A stretch of DNA of 64,000 nucleotides from Laguncularia racemosa (GCA_037954665.1 JBBMOL010000230.1:930001-994000); one strand, 5' to 3'. Shown: positions 47,110 through 58,719, counted from the first letter of the stretch. Numbers and translations are program-made. The notes: generated by a model from the sequence alone, not told the origin.

Positions 47110-47963
47110 TGATGAGATCCATGATGAGAGTCAAGCCGGAAGAAGGAATGTAGATCCTCTTGAAGTGCCGCTTGGACCGATCACAAGAAGTCGAGCGAAA
47201 CGACTCAAGGAAGCACTTAGCGGGTTGATAAAGGATGTCCATGAAGCCGGGAAGGATTGGGGCAATCATGAAGTTGGAATGGATTGGAACAACCATAGGA
47301 AGACCCTTGCTCTTATACAAGTCACACCGGACACGGGTTGAAGAGGGCATGTACTTTCAAGGCACGGCCGTGTAGGACTCTCAAGATTGCCTAGAATCAT
47401 ACACGGCTAGATACACGGTTAAAAGGCACGGCCGTGTATGGAGTCAAGCAAATCCACAGAAAGATACACGGCTAAAGTACACGGGCGTGTATGTTGCCAG
47501 AAGTTGCACAGACAAGTACACGGCCAAAGTACACGGGCGTGTACGCAGGCCGTGTATCCCCTGTCGGCCAGCTTGTTCTGTTTCGCGTTTTTATGTCACT
47601 TAACTAAACTACGTCGTTTTGGACTTGTTTTTACAGGAATTGTAACCCTAGTATAAAAGCTCCTAGGGTTTAGAACATTGGAGATAAGACATCATTGAAC
47701 ATTAAACACTTTTGAGAGGCACCTCTCTTGGTTCTTCAAGAACTTAATTCGAACTTATCGGATTGATTTCCGTGGCGTTCATCCCGACTTATCAATCGGT
47801 TTTCCATCCGGATTGTGGCGTCTTCACTTTTATACCAAGGTTCTTGTCTCGCTTATAGACAACGGGTCGCGGTTTTCCACTTTAGGTGTTTAGGCGTCTT
47901 AGGCAACGAATTTCCGAACGTATTGGTATTGGGTTTCGTCACGGGTTGGCATGGTTCGTATCA
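47110..47963 (+). repeat. K3 5' LTR
   Basis: Bounded by TGATGAGATCC and CGTATCA. Palindrome array at 47335-47560. Candidate promoter segment GTATAAAAGC near 47650, followed by CTCCTAGGG. Confidence 0.92.
47650..47660 (+). promoter_or_regulatory. K-family LTR TATA box candidate
   Basis: AGTATAAAAGCTCC, conserved at the same LTR position in K1 (about 1482 and 7422), K2 and the 3' LTR of K3 (about 53696). Transcription would then start near 47685, making the last 270 bases R-U5. The start site is inferred only. Confidence 0.55.
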
Positions 47964-47966
47964 GTT

Positions 47967-47978
47967 TGGTATCAGAGC
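47967..47978 (+). promoter_or_regulatory. K3 primer-binding site (initiator Met tRNA)
   Basis: TGGTATCAGAGC, 3 nt after the LTR end. Confidence 0.9.
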
Positions 47979-48487
47979 TTAGGTTTGTCAAAACATCAAG
48001 TTCGATTGAGGAAGGTAATATCAAAAACCCTAACTCCAATCGTTCATATCAATTATCGTGTTCAATTCCGCAATATTAATTGTCTTTTGATAGTGTAGTA
48101 TTTACTAGTTGATTGTAAAAAAAAAAAAAGAGTAAAAATCACGACCAAAAAAAAAGAAGAAGAAGGGAAAAGAAAAGAAAAGAGAAACGTGATCAAAAGC
48201 CAAAAAAAAAAAAAAAACAGAGACAAAAAAAAAATTCGGATAGAAAAATAGAGGAAAATTTTACGAACCCTAGAGTTGGTTTTGAATTCTACGGAAGGAA
48301 ATTGATGTAGTTCGGGTTAGTTCCAAGAGAATTGAGAAGAGGAAATTGGTGAGTGATATCATCGTTTTTTGTGAGAATACACGAGTGATTGTGTGATATC
48401 ATCATTTGAGCGAAACACGTAAGGGAGTGTATCGTGAGGTTTGATCATATATATATTTGTGTTGTACTAATCTTTTCTGTAGGAACT

Positions 48488-50615
48488 ATGTCGAGACAAC
48501 ATTCTCCGGAAGGTGAGAGGGGAAGGTTTGATGCTAGGTTAGTAATTGAGGCGTTGAGGGGAGAAATGAAGAGGATGTTCCAAGAAGGAATGGAACAAAT
48601 TCATGAGACGGTGGAGCAAAGACTAGAGCAATCCACAAACGTATTCCAAGGGCATAAGAGGGAGAGTCGTTCTAGGAGAGTACCGAGGGGTGGAGATGAA
48701 ATGTCGGGTGATGACTTTGATGAGCCTTCTGTTGGGAGTTATAGAGGGTATAGTGGTCGGAATAGAGGGACTAGAGATTGGGAAGATAGAGGAGATAGGA
48801 ATAGAAAGGATGATCAATTGAGTAGCATAAAGATGAAGATTCTTCCTTTCCAAGGGAAGAATGATCCCGAGGCGTATTTAGAATGGGAGAAAAAGGTGGA
48901 GATGGTGTTTGATTGTCACAACTATAGTGGGAGAAAGAAGGTGAAACTTGCTGCCATTGAATTTTCAGATTATGCTATAGTGTGGTGGGATCAATTAATG
49001 TTGAATAGAAGAAGGAGTGGCGAGCCACCTATTGAGTTTTGGGAAGAGATGAAAAGAGTGATGAGAAAGCGGTTTATACCTGCGTATTACTATCGTGAAT
49101 TGCACAACAAGTTGCAAACTCTGAGGCAGGGAAGCCGAAGTGTAGATGAGTACTTCAAGGAGATGGAAGTCACTATGATTAGGGCGAATGTAGAAGAGGA
49201 TAGAGAGGCTACAATGGCTAGATTCCTTGCTGGGTTGAATAGAGAAATCTAAAATGTGGTTGAATTGCAGCATTATGTAGAATTGGAGGATATGGTTCAC
49301 ATGGCTATAAAGGTTGAGAACCAGCACAAGCGGAAGGGTAGTAGTAGTGCACGATTTCAATAGGGTAATGGTTCATCCACTTGGAAGACTAATTAATGGA
49401 AGAAGGAAGAAAAGCCTTTACCTACCAAACCAAAAGGGGAGCTGAGGCAAGCGGGTTCTACTCCTGGTAATCAAGGTAACCCTGAATCTTCTACTTCTAG
49501 AAATCGTGACATTAGATGCTTTAAATGTCAAGGTAGAGGCCATATTGCTAGTCAATGTCCAAATAGGCGTGTGATGATTTTGCGTGATGATGGTGAGTAT
49601 GAGACTGAGGGGGATAGTGAAGAAGATGATATACCACCATTAGAGGATGTTAGTGATGATGAGGAGCCTACAATGGGAAGGCTAGTGGCAGTAGTGAAGC
49701 GAGCGCTGAATGTGCAGGTGAAGGAAGAAGAGGAGGTGCAAAGAGAAAATATATTTCATACTAGATGTTATTTAGGAGATCACATTTGTAGTTTGATCAT
49801 TGATGGAGGGAGTTGCACCAATGTAGTAAGCAATTTTATTGTTGAGAGGCTGGGGCTCAAAACTGTTAGACACCCTAGTCCATATAAATTGCAGTGGTTG
49901 AATGATAGTGGTGAGACTAAGGTGAGTAAGCAAGCCTTGATTGGTTTTCGCATTGGTAGGTATGAGGATGAGGTGTTATGCGATGTAGTGCCAATGCAAG
50001 CATGTCATGTGTTGTTGGGGAGGCCATGGCAATTTGATAGGAATGTTGTTCATGATGGCTTTTCTAATAAGTATACGCTTGTTCACCAAGGAAAAACTTT
50101 TAACCTTAAACCTTTAACACCTAAACAAGTGTATGAGGACCAATTGCAGCTACAACAGTCTTTTGCAAAACATAAGGTGAGTGAAAAGCAGAGTGAGAGT
50201 GAGAGAGCAAAAGACAATGAGAAGAAAAAAAAATATAAAAGTCAAGATCAAAAGGAAAAGGAGAGGAAGGCTGGAAAGAGTGTGAGAGGCCAAGTTGAAG
50301 GGGAATCAACTTTGGTGGTGAGTGAAAAGGAGAGGGCAACCTTGCAAAAGGACAGTTGTGTGGCAAGAGCGAGTGTAGTAAAGAGAGCGTTAGTGATGAG
50401 GCAACCTATGTTGTTGCTGGTTTTTAAGGAAACATGTTCGACTACTAACGACTTATCTAACTCTTTGCCTAGTGTGGTTGTGTCTCTTGTGCGGGACTTT
50501 GAAGATGTCTTTCCTGAGGAGATTCCAAAGGGATTACCACTTGTTCGAGGTATTGAGCACCAGATTGACCTTGTACCTGGAGCATCAATTCCAAACAAGC
50601 CAGCTTACAGGAGCA
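48488..50615 (+). pseudogene. K3 gag and aspartic protease
   Basis: ATG at 48488 (MSRQHSPEGERGRFDARL) opens one frame that stays readable, apart from stops at 49250, near 49361 and near 49393, to about 50615. Gag holds an Arg/Asp-rich linker, the capsid-type segment IKMKILPFQGKNDPEAYLEW to VDEYFKEMEVTMIRANVEE, and the zinc knuckle CFKCQGRGHIASQC (49517-49558). An acidic linker is followed by protease with LIIDGGSCTNVVS near 49795 (Asp-Gly-Gly in place of Asp-Thr/Ser-Gly) and HVLLGRPWQFDRNVVHDG. A Lys/Glu-rich spacer (KEKERKAGKS) follows. Near 50617 the frame is lost just before RT. Confidence 0.9.
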
Positions 50616-50619
50616 ATCC

Positions 50620-53334
50620 GAGGAGACAAAGGAACTCCAAAGGCAGGTCGATGAATTAATGGAGAAGGGGTACGTGAGAGAGAGCATGAGTCCATGTGCA
50701 GTGCCGGTGATTTTGGTGCCTAAGAAGGATGGGACATGGAGAATGTGTGTTGACTGTCGCGCCATCAACAACATCACGGTAAAGTATCGTCATCCCATTC
50801 CTCGCTTAGATGATATGTTAGATGAGTTACATGGGTCTAGTGTCTTTTCTAAAATTGATCTGAAAAGTGGATATCACCAAATTAGAATGAAAGAAGGTGA
50901 TGAATGGAAGACTGCATTTAAGACAAAATATGGATTGTATGAGTGGTTAGTAATGCCTTTCGGGTTAACTAATGCACCTAGTACGTTTATGAGACTTATG
51001 AACCATGTTCTGAGGACATTTATTGGAAAAATTGTGGTTGTCTATTTTGATGACATTCTTATTTACAGCAAAAATTTGGAAGATCATATGTTACACTTGA
51101 GGGATGTTTTAGAAGTGCTTCGACAGGAACAATTATATGCTAACCTCAAGAAGTGCACTTTTTGCACAGACAAACTTGTGTTTCTTGGTTTTGTTGTTAG
51201 TGCGTAGGGAATACAGGTTGATGAAGAAAAGGTGCGTGCGATCCAAGAATGGCCTAGTCCAACCAATGTAAGTAATGTGCGGAGTTTCCATGGACTAGCG
51301 AGCTTTTACAGGAGATTTGTGAAGGATTTTAGCACCATTGCAGCACTACTTACTGAGGTGATTAAGAAGAACGTGGGGTTCAGTTGGGGAGAGCAACAAG
51401 AGAAGGCCTTTCAGACGCTTAAAAATAAGTTGACTCAAGCACCATTACTTGCTTTACCTAACTTTACTAAAACGTTTGAAATTGAATGTGATGCTTCAGG
51501 ATTAGGTATTGGGGCAGTGCTTATGCAGGAGAGAAGACCGATTGCATTCTTTAGTGCGAAGCTAAGTGGGGAAACCTTGAATTACCCTACTTATGACAAA
51601 GAGCTATATGCATTGGTTTGAGCCTTGGAGACGTAGCAACACTACCTTTGGCCAAAAGAGTTCGTGATCCACACTGATCATGAATCCTTGAAGTATTTGA
51701 AGGGGCAACATAAGCTGAACAAAAGGCATGCTCGTTGGGTGGAGTTTATTGAAACATTTCCATATGTCATCCACTACAAGCAAGGTAAAGAGAATGTAGT
51801 TGCTGATGCACTTTCAAGAAGGTATACTCTTATCTCTACTCTTAGTTCTAGACTGCTTGGTTTTGAGCACATTAAGGAATTATATGCTGTTGATCGAGAT
51901 TTTTGTGAGGAGTATGTGCAATGTGAGAAGAGTGGGCATGGAAAATTTTATAAACATGATGGATTCTTGTTTAGGGAGAGTAAACTGTGCATTCCAATGT
52001 GTTCTTTAAGAGAATTACTTGTCAGGGAGTCTCATGGAGGAGGTTTAATGGGACACTTTGGAGTAGCAAAAACATTATGGATATTGCAGGAACACTTCTA
52101 TTGGCCTCACATGAAACGAGATGTTGAGAGAATTTGTGAGCGATGTGTCACATGTAAGCAAGCGAAATCTAGAGTCCAACCTCAAGGACTTTACACCCCA
52201 CTTCCCATTCCTCATGAGCCTTGGGTAGATATTTCTATGGATTTTGTGTTAGGATTACCCAGGTCTAGACATGGCCGGGATTCTGTTTTTGTAGTTGTTG
52301 ATAGGTTTTCTAAAATGGCACATTTCATTCCTTGTCACAAAACGGATGATGCTTGTAATATTGCTAATTTATTCTTTAGGGAAGTTGTGTGGTTGCATGG
52401 TATGCCTAGAACAATTGTATCAGATAGGGATGCTAAGTTCTTAAGCTACTTTTGGAAGACTTTGTGGGCTAAGTTAGGAACTAAGTTATTGTTTTCTACT
52501 ACTTGTCATCCACAGACTGATGGTCAAATTGAGGTAGTGAATCGAACTTTATCTACTTTGTTGAGGGCTGTAATTAAAAAGAATATTAAAAGTTGGGAGG
52601 ATTTTTTGCCGCATGTTGAATTTGCTTATAACCGTACAATGCATTCTGCTACTAAATTTTCTCCTTTCGAAATTGTGTATGGTTTTAATCCACTAACTCC
52701 TTTAGATTTATCACCTTTGCCTATTTCTGAGTATGTTAATTTAGATGGCAAGAAGAAGGCTGAATTTGTTCAATAGATCCATGAAAAGGCAAGGCTGAAC
52801 ATTGAGCGACGAACAGAGCAGTATGTGAAACAAGCCAACAAGGGTCGTCGACAAGCTGTTTTTGAACCTGGCGATTGGGTTTGGGTGCACATGCGCAAAG
52901 AGCGGTTTCCCATGCAGCGTCGATCTAAACTACTTCCTAGAGGCGATGGACCATGTCAAGTTCTTGAGCGCATCAACGACAATGCATACAAGATAGATTT
53001 GCCTGGTGAGTATCAAGTAAGTGCCACATTTAATGTTACTGATCTGAGTCCTTTTGATGTAGGTGACGATTTGAGGACAAATCCTTTTCAAGAGGAAGGA
53101 AATGATGAGATCCATGATGAGAGTCAAGCCGGAAGAAGGAATGTAGATCCTCTTGAAGTGCCGCCTGGACCGATCACAAGAAGTCGAGCGAAACAACTCA
53201 AGGAAGCACTTAACGGGTTGATAAAGGATGTCCATGAAGCCGGGAAGGATTGGGGCAATCATGAAGTTGGAATGGATTGGAACAACCGTAGGAAGACCCT
53301 TGCTCTTATACAAGTTACACCGGAAACGGGTTGA
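50620..53334 (+). pseudogene. K3 RT, RNase H and integrase, ending inside the 3' LTR
   Basis: One frame from about 50620 to 53334, with stops at 51207, 51619-51621, near 51633 and 52774-52776. RT: VPKKDGTWRMCVDCRAINNI, SKIDLKSGYHQI, catalytic YFDD at 51043-51054. RNase H: IECDASGLGIGA, TYDKELYAL, HTDHESLKYLKG. Integrase: zinc module HFGVAKTL..HFYWPHMK..ERCVTC, catalytic residues in ISMDFV, SDRD and QTDGQIEVV, then RGDGPCQVLERIN, where the usual Phe of the GPF motif is Cys, and ATFNVTDLSPFDVGDDL. The last 77 codons (from 53103) lie in the 3' LTR and end TRSRAKQLKEALNGLIKDV and a hydrophilic tail. No chromodomain is visible, as in CRM elements. Confidence 0.9.
53088..53102 (+). promoter_or_regulatory. 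K3 polypurine tract
   Basis: CAAGAGGAAGGAAA, directly before the 3' LTR and also coding (QEEGN) within the pol frame. Confidence 0.85.
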
Positions 53335-54007
53335 AGAGGGCGTGTACTTTCAAGGTACGGTCGTGTAGGACTCTCAAGATTGCCTAGAATCATACACGGC
53401 TAGATACACGGTTAAAAGGCACGGCCGTGTATGGAGTCAAGCAAATCCACAGAAAGATACACGGCTAAAGTACACGGGCGTGTATGTTGCCAGAAGTTGC
53501 ACAAACAGATACACGGTCAAAGTACACGGGCGTGTATGTTGCCAGAAGTTGCACAGACAAGTACACGGCCAAAGTACACGGGCGTGTACACAGGCCGTGT
53601 ATCCTCTGTCGGCCAGCTTGTTCTGTTTCGCGTTTTTATGTCACTTAACTAAACTACGTCGTTTTGGACTTGTTTTTACAGGAATTGTAACCCTAGTATA
53701 AAAGCTCCTAGGGTTTAGAACATTGGAGATAAGACATCATTGAACATTAAACACTTTTGAGAGGCACCTCTCTTGGTTCTTCAAGAACTTAATTCGAACT
53801 TATCGGATTGATTTCCGTGGCGTTCATCCCGACTTATCAATCGGTTTTCCATCCGGATTGTGGCGTCTTCACTTTTATACCAAGGTTCTTGTCTCGCTTA
53901 TAGACAACGGGTCGCGGTTTTCCACTTTAGGTGTTTGGGCGTCTTAGGAACGAATTTCCGAACGTATTGGTATTGGGTTTCGTCACTGGTTGGCGTGGTT
54001 CGTATCA
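53103..54007 (+). repeat. K3 3' LTR
   Basis: 905 bp; palindrome array 53335-53605 with one more 51-bp unit (GATACACGGTCAAAGTACAC type) than the 5' LTR. Confidence 0.92.
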
Positions 54008-54952
54008 CTTATTTTCTTTATCTAATAAATATTTGAATGATAATCTAACAGGTACAACGATATTTCTTTACGGGATGCCAATTGAACTTCACTATTGGTC
54101 AATTAGGGACATCATCGGATTCTCATCCAATAGTCCGTTGTGATCAACATTGCCTCGACGCAACAGCTCTTTGAAGATTATTATCTTTTGTACTTGTAAT
54201 TTATTTCTTTGGACTATTTATTTTGTAAGTTTTTGGGACATTTTATTTGGTTGTAATTTATGTTTTAGGGTCAGCCACCCTATAGTGGCATAGTTGTAAT
54301 TTTTTGGACATTTAACCTTAAAGGGAGCAAGTATAAATACTTGCTTAAGTAGGGTTTTTGAGGGAGGAATACACTTTACAATAGCTGCAAATTTTTTGTG
54401 AGATATTAAGGTTTTCCTAAGATTTCATAGGACTTTTATCAATTTCAATCCTCTTGGAATTGTGGCGAGTTTGCAACCTAGTGAATTGTGAGTTATATCA
54501 ATTCTCTAAGTTGATTTCCTTTTCATCACTAGTGTGTAATATATAGGGTTGATTAGGGTGGGTTCTTATTGTTCTGATATTGGCTTCATTTGTGATCCCA
54601 AAATCCATTCATATTATGTAATGAAATTGATTGGTTTTATATCATTATATTGCCTTCAATTTGTCTTATATTGTTTCGCATAGAATTCCATTGTGTTGAG
54701 GAGGAGTTCATAGTCTTATTTGTATGTGTTAGTGATTGGGATTTCTTTAGATATTGAATTGAGTTCTTGATTCATTTGAGCAACATCATCATTGTGGTTT
54801 TAATCCTCATTGATTTTGTAATTCAGATCACATTCAAATTTTAGGGTTCATGCCAATTTGTTCAAAGTTGATCTGGTTTTGATCTTGTGATTAGGAGTTG
54901 TTCAATTGGTTTATTTGCATATGCTTAGAGCCCTTTTAAGCATATCAAACAT

Positions 54953-56195
54953 GTAAAAGACATAATGAAGTATGTATAATTAGTTACATCTTTATAACTT
55001 CCATAGGTGAATAGCAATTAATAAATAATATCTAATAAAGATACAAATTAAATTACTTATAGATAATGAAAATTACCATACTAAGATGAGCAACAATTCA
55101 AAGGAAAAATAGAACTATCTACAATAATAATAATTAACTGCAAAAACAATGAGAAAATAAGTACATAAATGATAATATATACATACATGTACGTAATATT
55201 ACTTAAAATGAAAAAAAGAGAGTAAATAATGTAGTGAAAGCTATAACAACTCAAATAATAATAAATGTAAGGATAGTATTTGAAAAAGAGTGAACATATT
55301 TATGATTATTAATTAACTAAATAAAATATTTATATACTAAAAGTTATAATAGTAACAACAAAAACAACATCAATAATAATAATAATAATAAGAAAAAATA
55401 AAAATGATTTTCATGATACTAATAACAACATATGGAGAATGTGAGTAGCAATAAGGCTAGTTTAAGCTTTTTCTAGTCTTGAGAATAAAAGAATCACACA
55501 CACACACATGCACACACACATATGCCCACACACTTATATAGAAGGAAAAGATAATGGGAGCATTGGAAAATGACTAAGATTGTCAAAGCCTTAAGTATGT
55601 TAATTTAAGAAGGATTTAGAGATAACTTTGAGGAGAATTCAAATACATAATAGAGAAATTAAAAGTGTGGTTAGAGAAGGGATGCTATAGGATTGAATTT
55701 TCAATTTCAAATTACAAGATATATGGAAAGGCAATTTGAAAGCTACTAGAGAGTAGAATGAATATGCATGTCAATTGTAGACCATAGAATCTAAGTGGCA
55801 TAAATATTGATGGGATTGGAGAATTGTTATAGGTAGTGTAATTTAAAATTTAGAACCAAAGATATAATTAGAGTATCATAGTAGAAGACGAGAAAAATGA
55901 GAAGCCTTAAGTAATTGAAGAATTTATGAAAAATAATGGGAGACTTAAATAGACAACAAGAAGGCATATGTTCGAGAAATTTAGAATGAATTAGGAATGA
56001 ATTAATAATGGGATGGATAATAGGATGTAAAAGGGCAAAATTCTGAGGAGAAGAAGTAATCAACCATGTTAAAACTCGATGGATTAACCATTGTTGGATG
56101 AGGAGAAAGACATATAGGTATGAAGAGCAAGGATTAAAAGCCATTTCATGAATTAAGTAGCTTTCTATGATGAAAGTTTTTGTAAGGGAGGAGGG
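54953..56195. other. AT-rich stretch before E2
   Basis: No gene is recognised. (AAT)n at about 55370-55392 and a (CA)n-rich tract at 55495-55545. It ends in the purine-rich AAGGGAGGAGGG immediately before E2, which looks like a polypurine tract, so part of this may be the internal 3' end of an E element. Confidence 0.45.
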
Positions 56196-57490
56196 TGTAA
56201 TATACGTAAAATGAAAATAAGGGCAAAGAAAATAATAATGAAATATTATTAAGGATATTCTAAACATTTTGTAGTCAGAGTACTTAAACCCCCTTTATGA
56301 GATGTCTGCCTCTCCTTTTTCTTTCTACATAGTAGTTACACTAGAAACTTCATAGACACTCATAGCATACTCTAGCTTAAATGTACATGGATTGACATGA
56401 TTCAACTAAGTAAGACTCTTAACTATCGTCATAGGTCATTCAAATCTTAATTTCAATTGTGTGAGTATTATGTGGGTGTTTCGTTGACAATTTAAGGAGT
56501 AAACATTGTAAAATAATGAGGCATAGTTGTGAGATTAAGTGATCTTGGGATTCTAACCCCAAATTGAAGCAAGTAAGCATTTATGTTTCGTGTAAAAGTG
56601 TAGAATTAGTGATTGAATTGAAGTGACTTTGTCTAGATACATAGAAACTAGGATTGCAATGTTGATTGGAGATGAAGAAGAGGGAAAGTTTCGAAACGAG
56701 GGGATACATGGTTTGGTACATGAGCGTGTACTTGCTCATGCTAAGTTAGAAAGGGTTTAACTTGCTAAGGGGGTACATAACTAGATACATGGGTGTGTAC
56801 CTACCCATGTTAAAGTACATGACCCATGTACTTGGCATGTTGAGAAGGCTTCTCGCACAATAAGGTACATAAACATCTATATGGCTATTTTCTTGCCCAT
56901 GTTCTTCTACACAATCACATACACGACCGTGTTATTCTAGAATACTCCTACTTTACTTCTATTTTGTTTTTTTTTTTTCTTTTAGTTTTAAGCCAATTTC
57001 ACCTACAATAACACAATGGGGAAGGGAAATATACAACTAGTAGACAATTAATAACTTAGCAAACTTAGGTTATTCATAGGGTAGTACTAAACTTAGTCTT
57101 TGATACTTGATAGGTTTTAACACTTTGATAGTTATACAAAAACTAACTTTGGGATTGTTCTTCCAAGTGTGTGTTTATTGTGATTGTTGTTTGTGACAAT
57201 TAGTTTAGTAAACTAAACTAAATTGATCGATATTAGACTTAAATGTGTATGGTGCTTGTGGTTAGCTTAGGGCCCATAGCGGCAGATCCCTAAAGGGTAC
57301 CTTAATGATCGGTATGTCATGTTATCCCTAATGGAGTTATGTATCAAAATGATTTGGGGTAGATTTTAAGGGTAGATGGGACCTACAGTAGTAGTTCCCT
57401 GCCTATAATATATTATATATATTGTATGGTGCAGTGGGGTCATGAATATCCCTATGATGATTGCTGGCTAATGTAACTATAGACACCACA
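56196..57490 (+). repeat. E2: repeat/LTR family E, second copy
   Basis: It starts TGTAATATACG after a purine tract (56184-56195) and aligns with E1 (23057-23724) to GTTATACAAAAACTAACTTTGGGATT at about 57154, then continues through the part missing in E1. TACATG/CATGTA palindromic units lie at 56695-56935. The end at about 57490 is uncertain. The context suggests the 3' LTR of an old chromovirus-like element. Confidence 0.55.
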
Positions 57491-57761
57491 TTTTTGCTCC
57501 TATCTAGATAAAAAAAGAAAGTCGGGTTTACAAAATAATAAAATATTAAAAATAATAATAATAAACTAAACAAAAATGAAATGAAAAATTATTATAAAAG
57601 AGTAAGAAAATAACAAATAATGAAAATTAAATTAAAAAATGAAAATTTTTAAGAAAAGCAAGAGAAAAAAGAGTCTAAATTAAACTTAGGCATCTCAAAT
57701 TAATAGAAAATTATCTTGGACGATCAGTTGAAATGCAAATTGGTTACAAGTAAAATCATGA

Positions 57762-57895
57762 GAAATGGCCAGCCCAGTTGGTTTATGTTCATGCTTGAGT
57801 GGTCCATGTTTATACCTGAGTGAAATGTGTAATGTACAAGTTGTGGGTTCAATTCCTTCAGAAGGCACTTCGTGCCATTTTTTTATTTTGCCTAT
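57762..57895 (+). repeat. Possible tRNA-derived SINE fragment
   Basis: GGCCAGCCCAGTTGG (57767-57781) resembles a pol III A box and GGGTTCAATTCC (57845-57856) a B box. The spacing is long (about 65-70 bases) and contains an imperfect duplication (TTCATGCTTGAGTGG and TTTATACCTGAGTG). There is no A tail, so this is weak. Confidence 0.3.
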
Positions 57896-58719
57896 CCCTA
57901 CTGCCACGTAGTAGCTCCTAATTGGCCCACACTTGGATCATGTGCTTTACACATAATCTCCTTCAACCACTAGCCGATGAACACAGGAAGTAGATGAAGG
58001 CAAATCTGGATGTCTTGGGCTCGATTTTTGGAACGAATCCACTAACATTTATCTAAAAAATGGATAAACATCATTAGAGAAACACAAATTTAAACAAAGC
58101 AAAAACAAAATGAATATAATCTAATTGAGGTACGTTCTACATTACTATCGAATACTCGATTCATGTTTATCAGAAGTCCTTTGAACTTGCTAATGGCACC
58201 TATAAATACCTTAGGATCCTTAGAAACAAGAGGAGGCTGAAAAAACCATCAGAAAACACTAGCAATTGCAGTTTTGTAAAATCCCCATCCTTGTCGTCGG
58301 TCGCCCAAAACTGCTACCCAAAACACCTCATACATACCACTACACACCCCTATTTAGGTAGCAACTGATTCCTAGTGACCCTTAGAGTTAAAAAGCCACC
58401 CTTTAGTTTGATTACACTTCATAAGCCACTATTCGAAAACACCCATAACCACCACCTTCGGCCACTTCTCGAAACATTACCTTAGGATCTCCTTTAGGTA
58501 AAAATGACATTAGATTTTGATTCTACAACCTTGAAAACCTAAGAATGACCTCCTCAACCACCTCTAATCTCCACCAAAGCACCGCCGACGAAGACCCCTA
58601 GCTACCGTGCTCATGACCCAACTTGCAACCCAAGGAATTGATCCATCACCTGACCTACAACTTGTACGCTACTTGACTTAAGACCCGACCTGACACACTT
58701 AGTTGGTGGCTTATTAGTA

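Larger units (their letters stand above)
47110..54007 (+). mobile_element. K3: best-preserved CRM-like chromovirus
   Basis: 5' LTR 47110-47963 (854 bp), PBS 47967-47978, gag-pol 48488-53334, PPT ending at 53102, 3' LTR 53103-54007 (905 bp). The target duplication CTTAT is exact at 47105-47109 and 54008-54012. The LTRs differ by one extra 51-bp unit in the 3' copy and by about a dozen substitutions by eye. One frameshift (about 50617) and several stops interrupt the polyprotein, so this copy is not autonomous as read. Confidence 0.95.
47029..54947 (+). repeat. G: solo LTR split by K3
   Basis: The two parts, 47029-47109 and 54013-54947, run from TGATGGGAATC to AGCATATCA, with an exact duplication AACAT at 47024-47028 and 54948-54952. 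Its core GCAAGTATAAATACTTGC near 54327 is shared with families B, C and F. Confidence 0.88.

Noticed and set aside
47029..54947. G and K3 read as one composite element
   Set aside because: Two different duplications (AACAT and CTTAT) and different LTR ends show two separate insertions.
55827..56267. 146-codon minus-strand open frame rich in hydrophobic residues
   Set aside because: AT-rich DNA read as Phe/Ile/Leu/Ser codons; it crosses the E2 boundary, has no domain and no splice context.
57762..57895. Functional tRNA gene
   Set aside because: A and B box-like segments are too far apart, and no cloverleaf with paired acceptor arm can be drawn.
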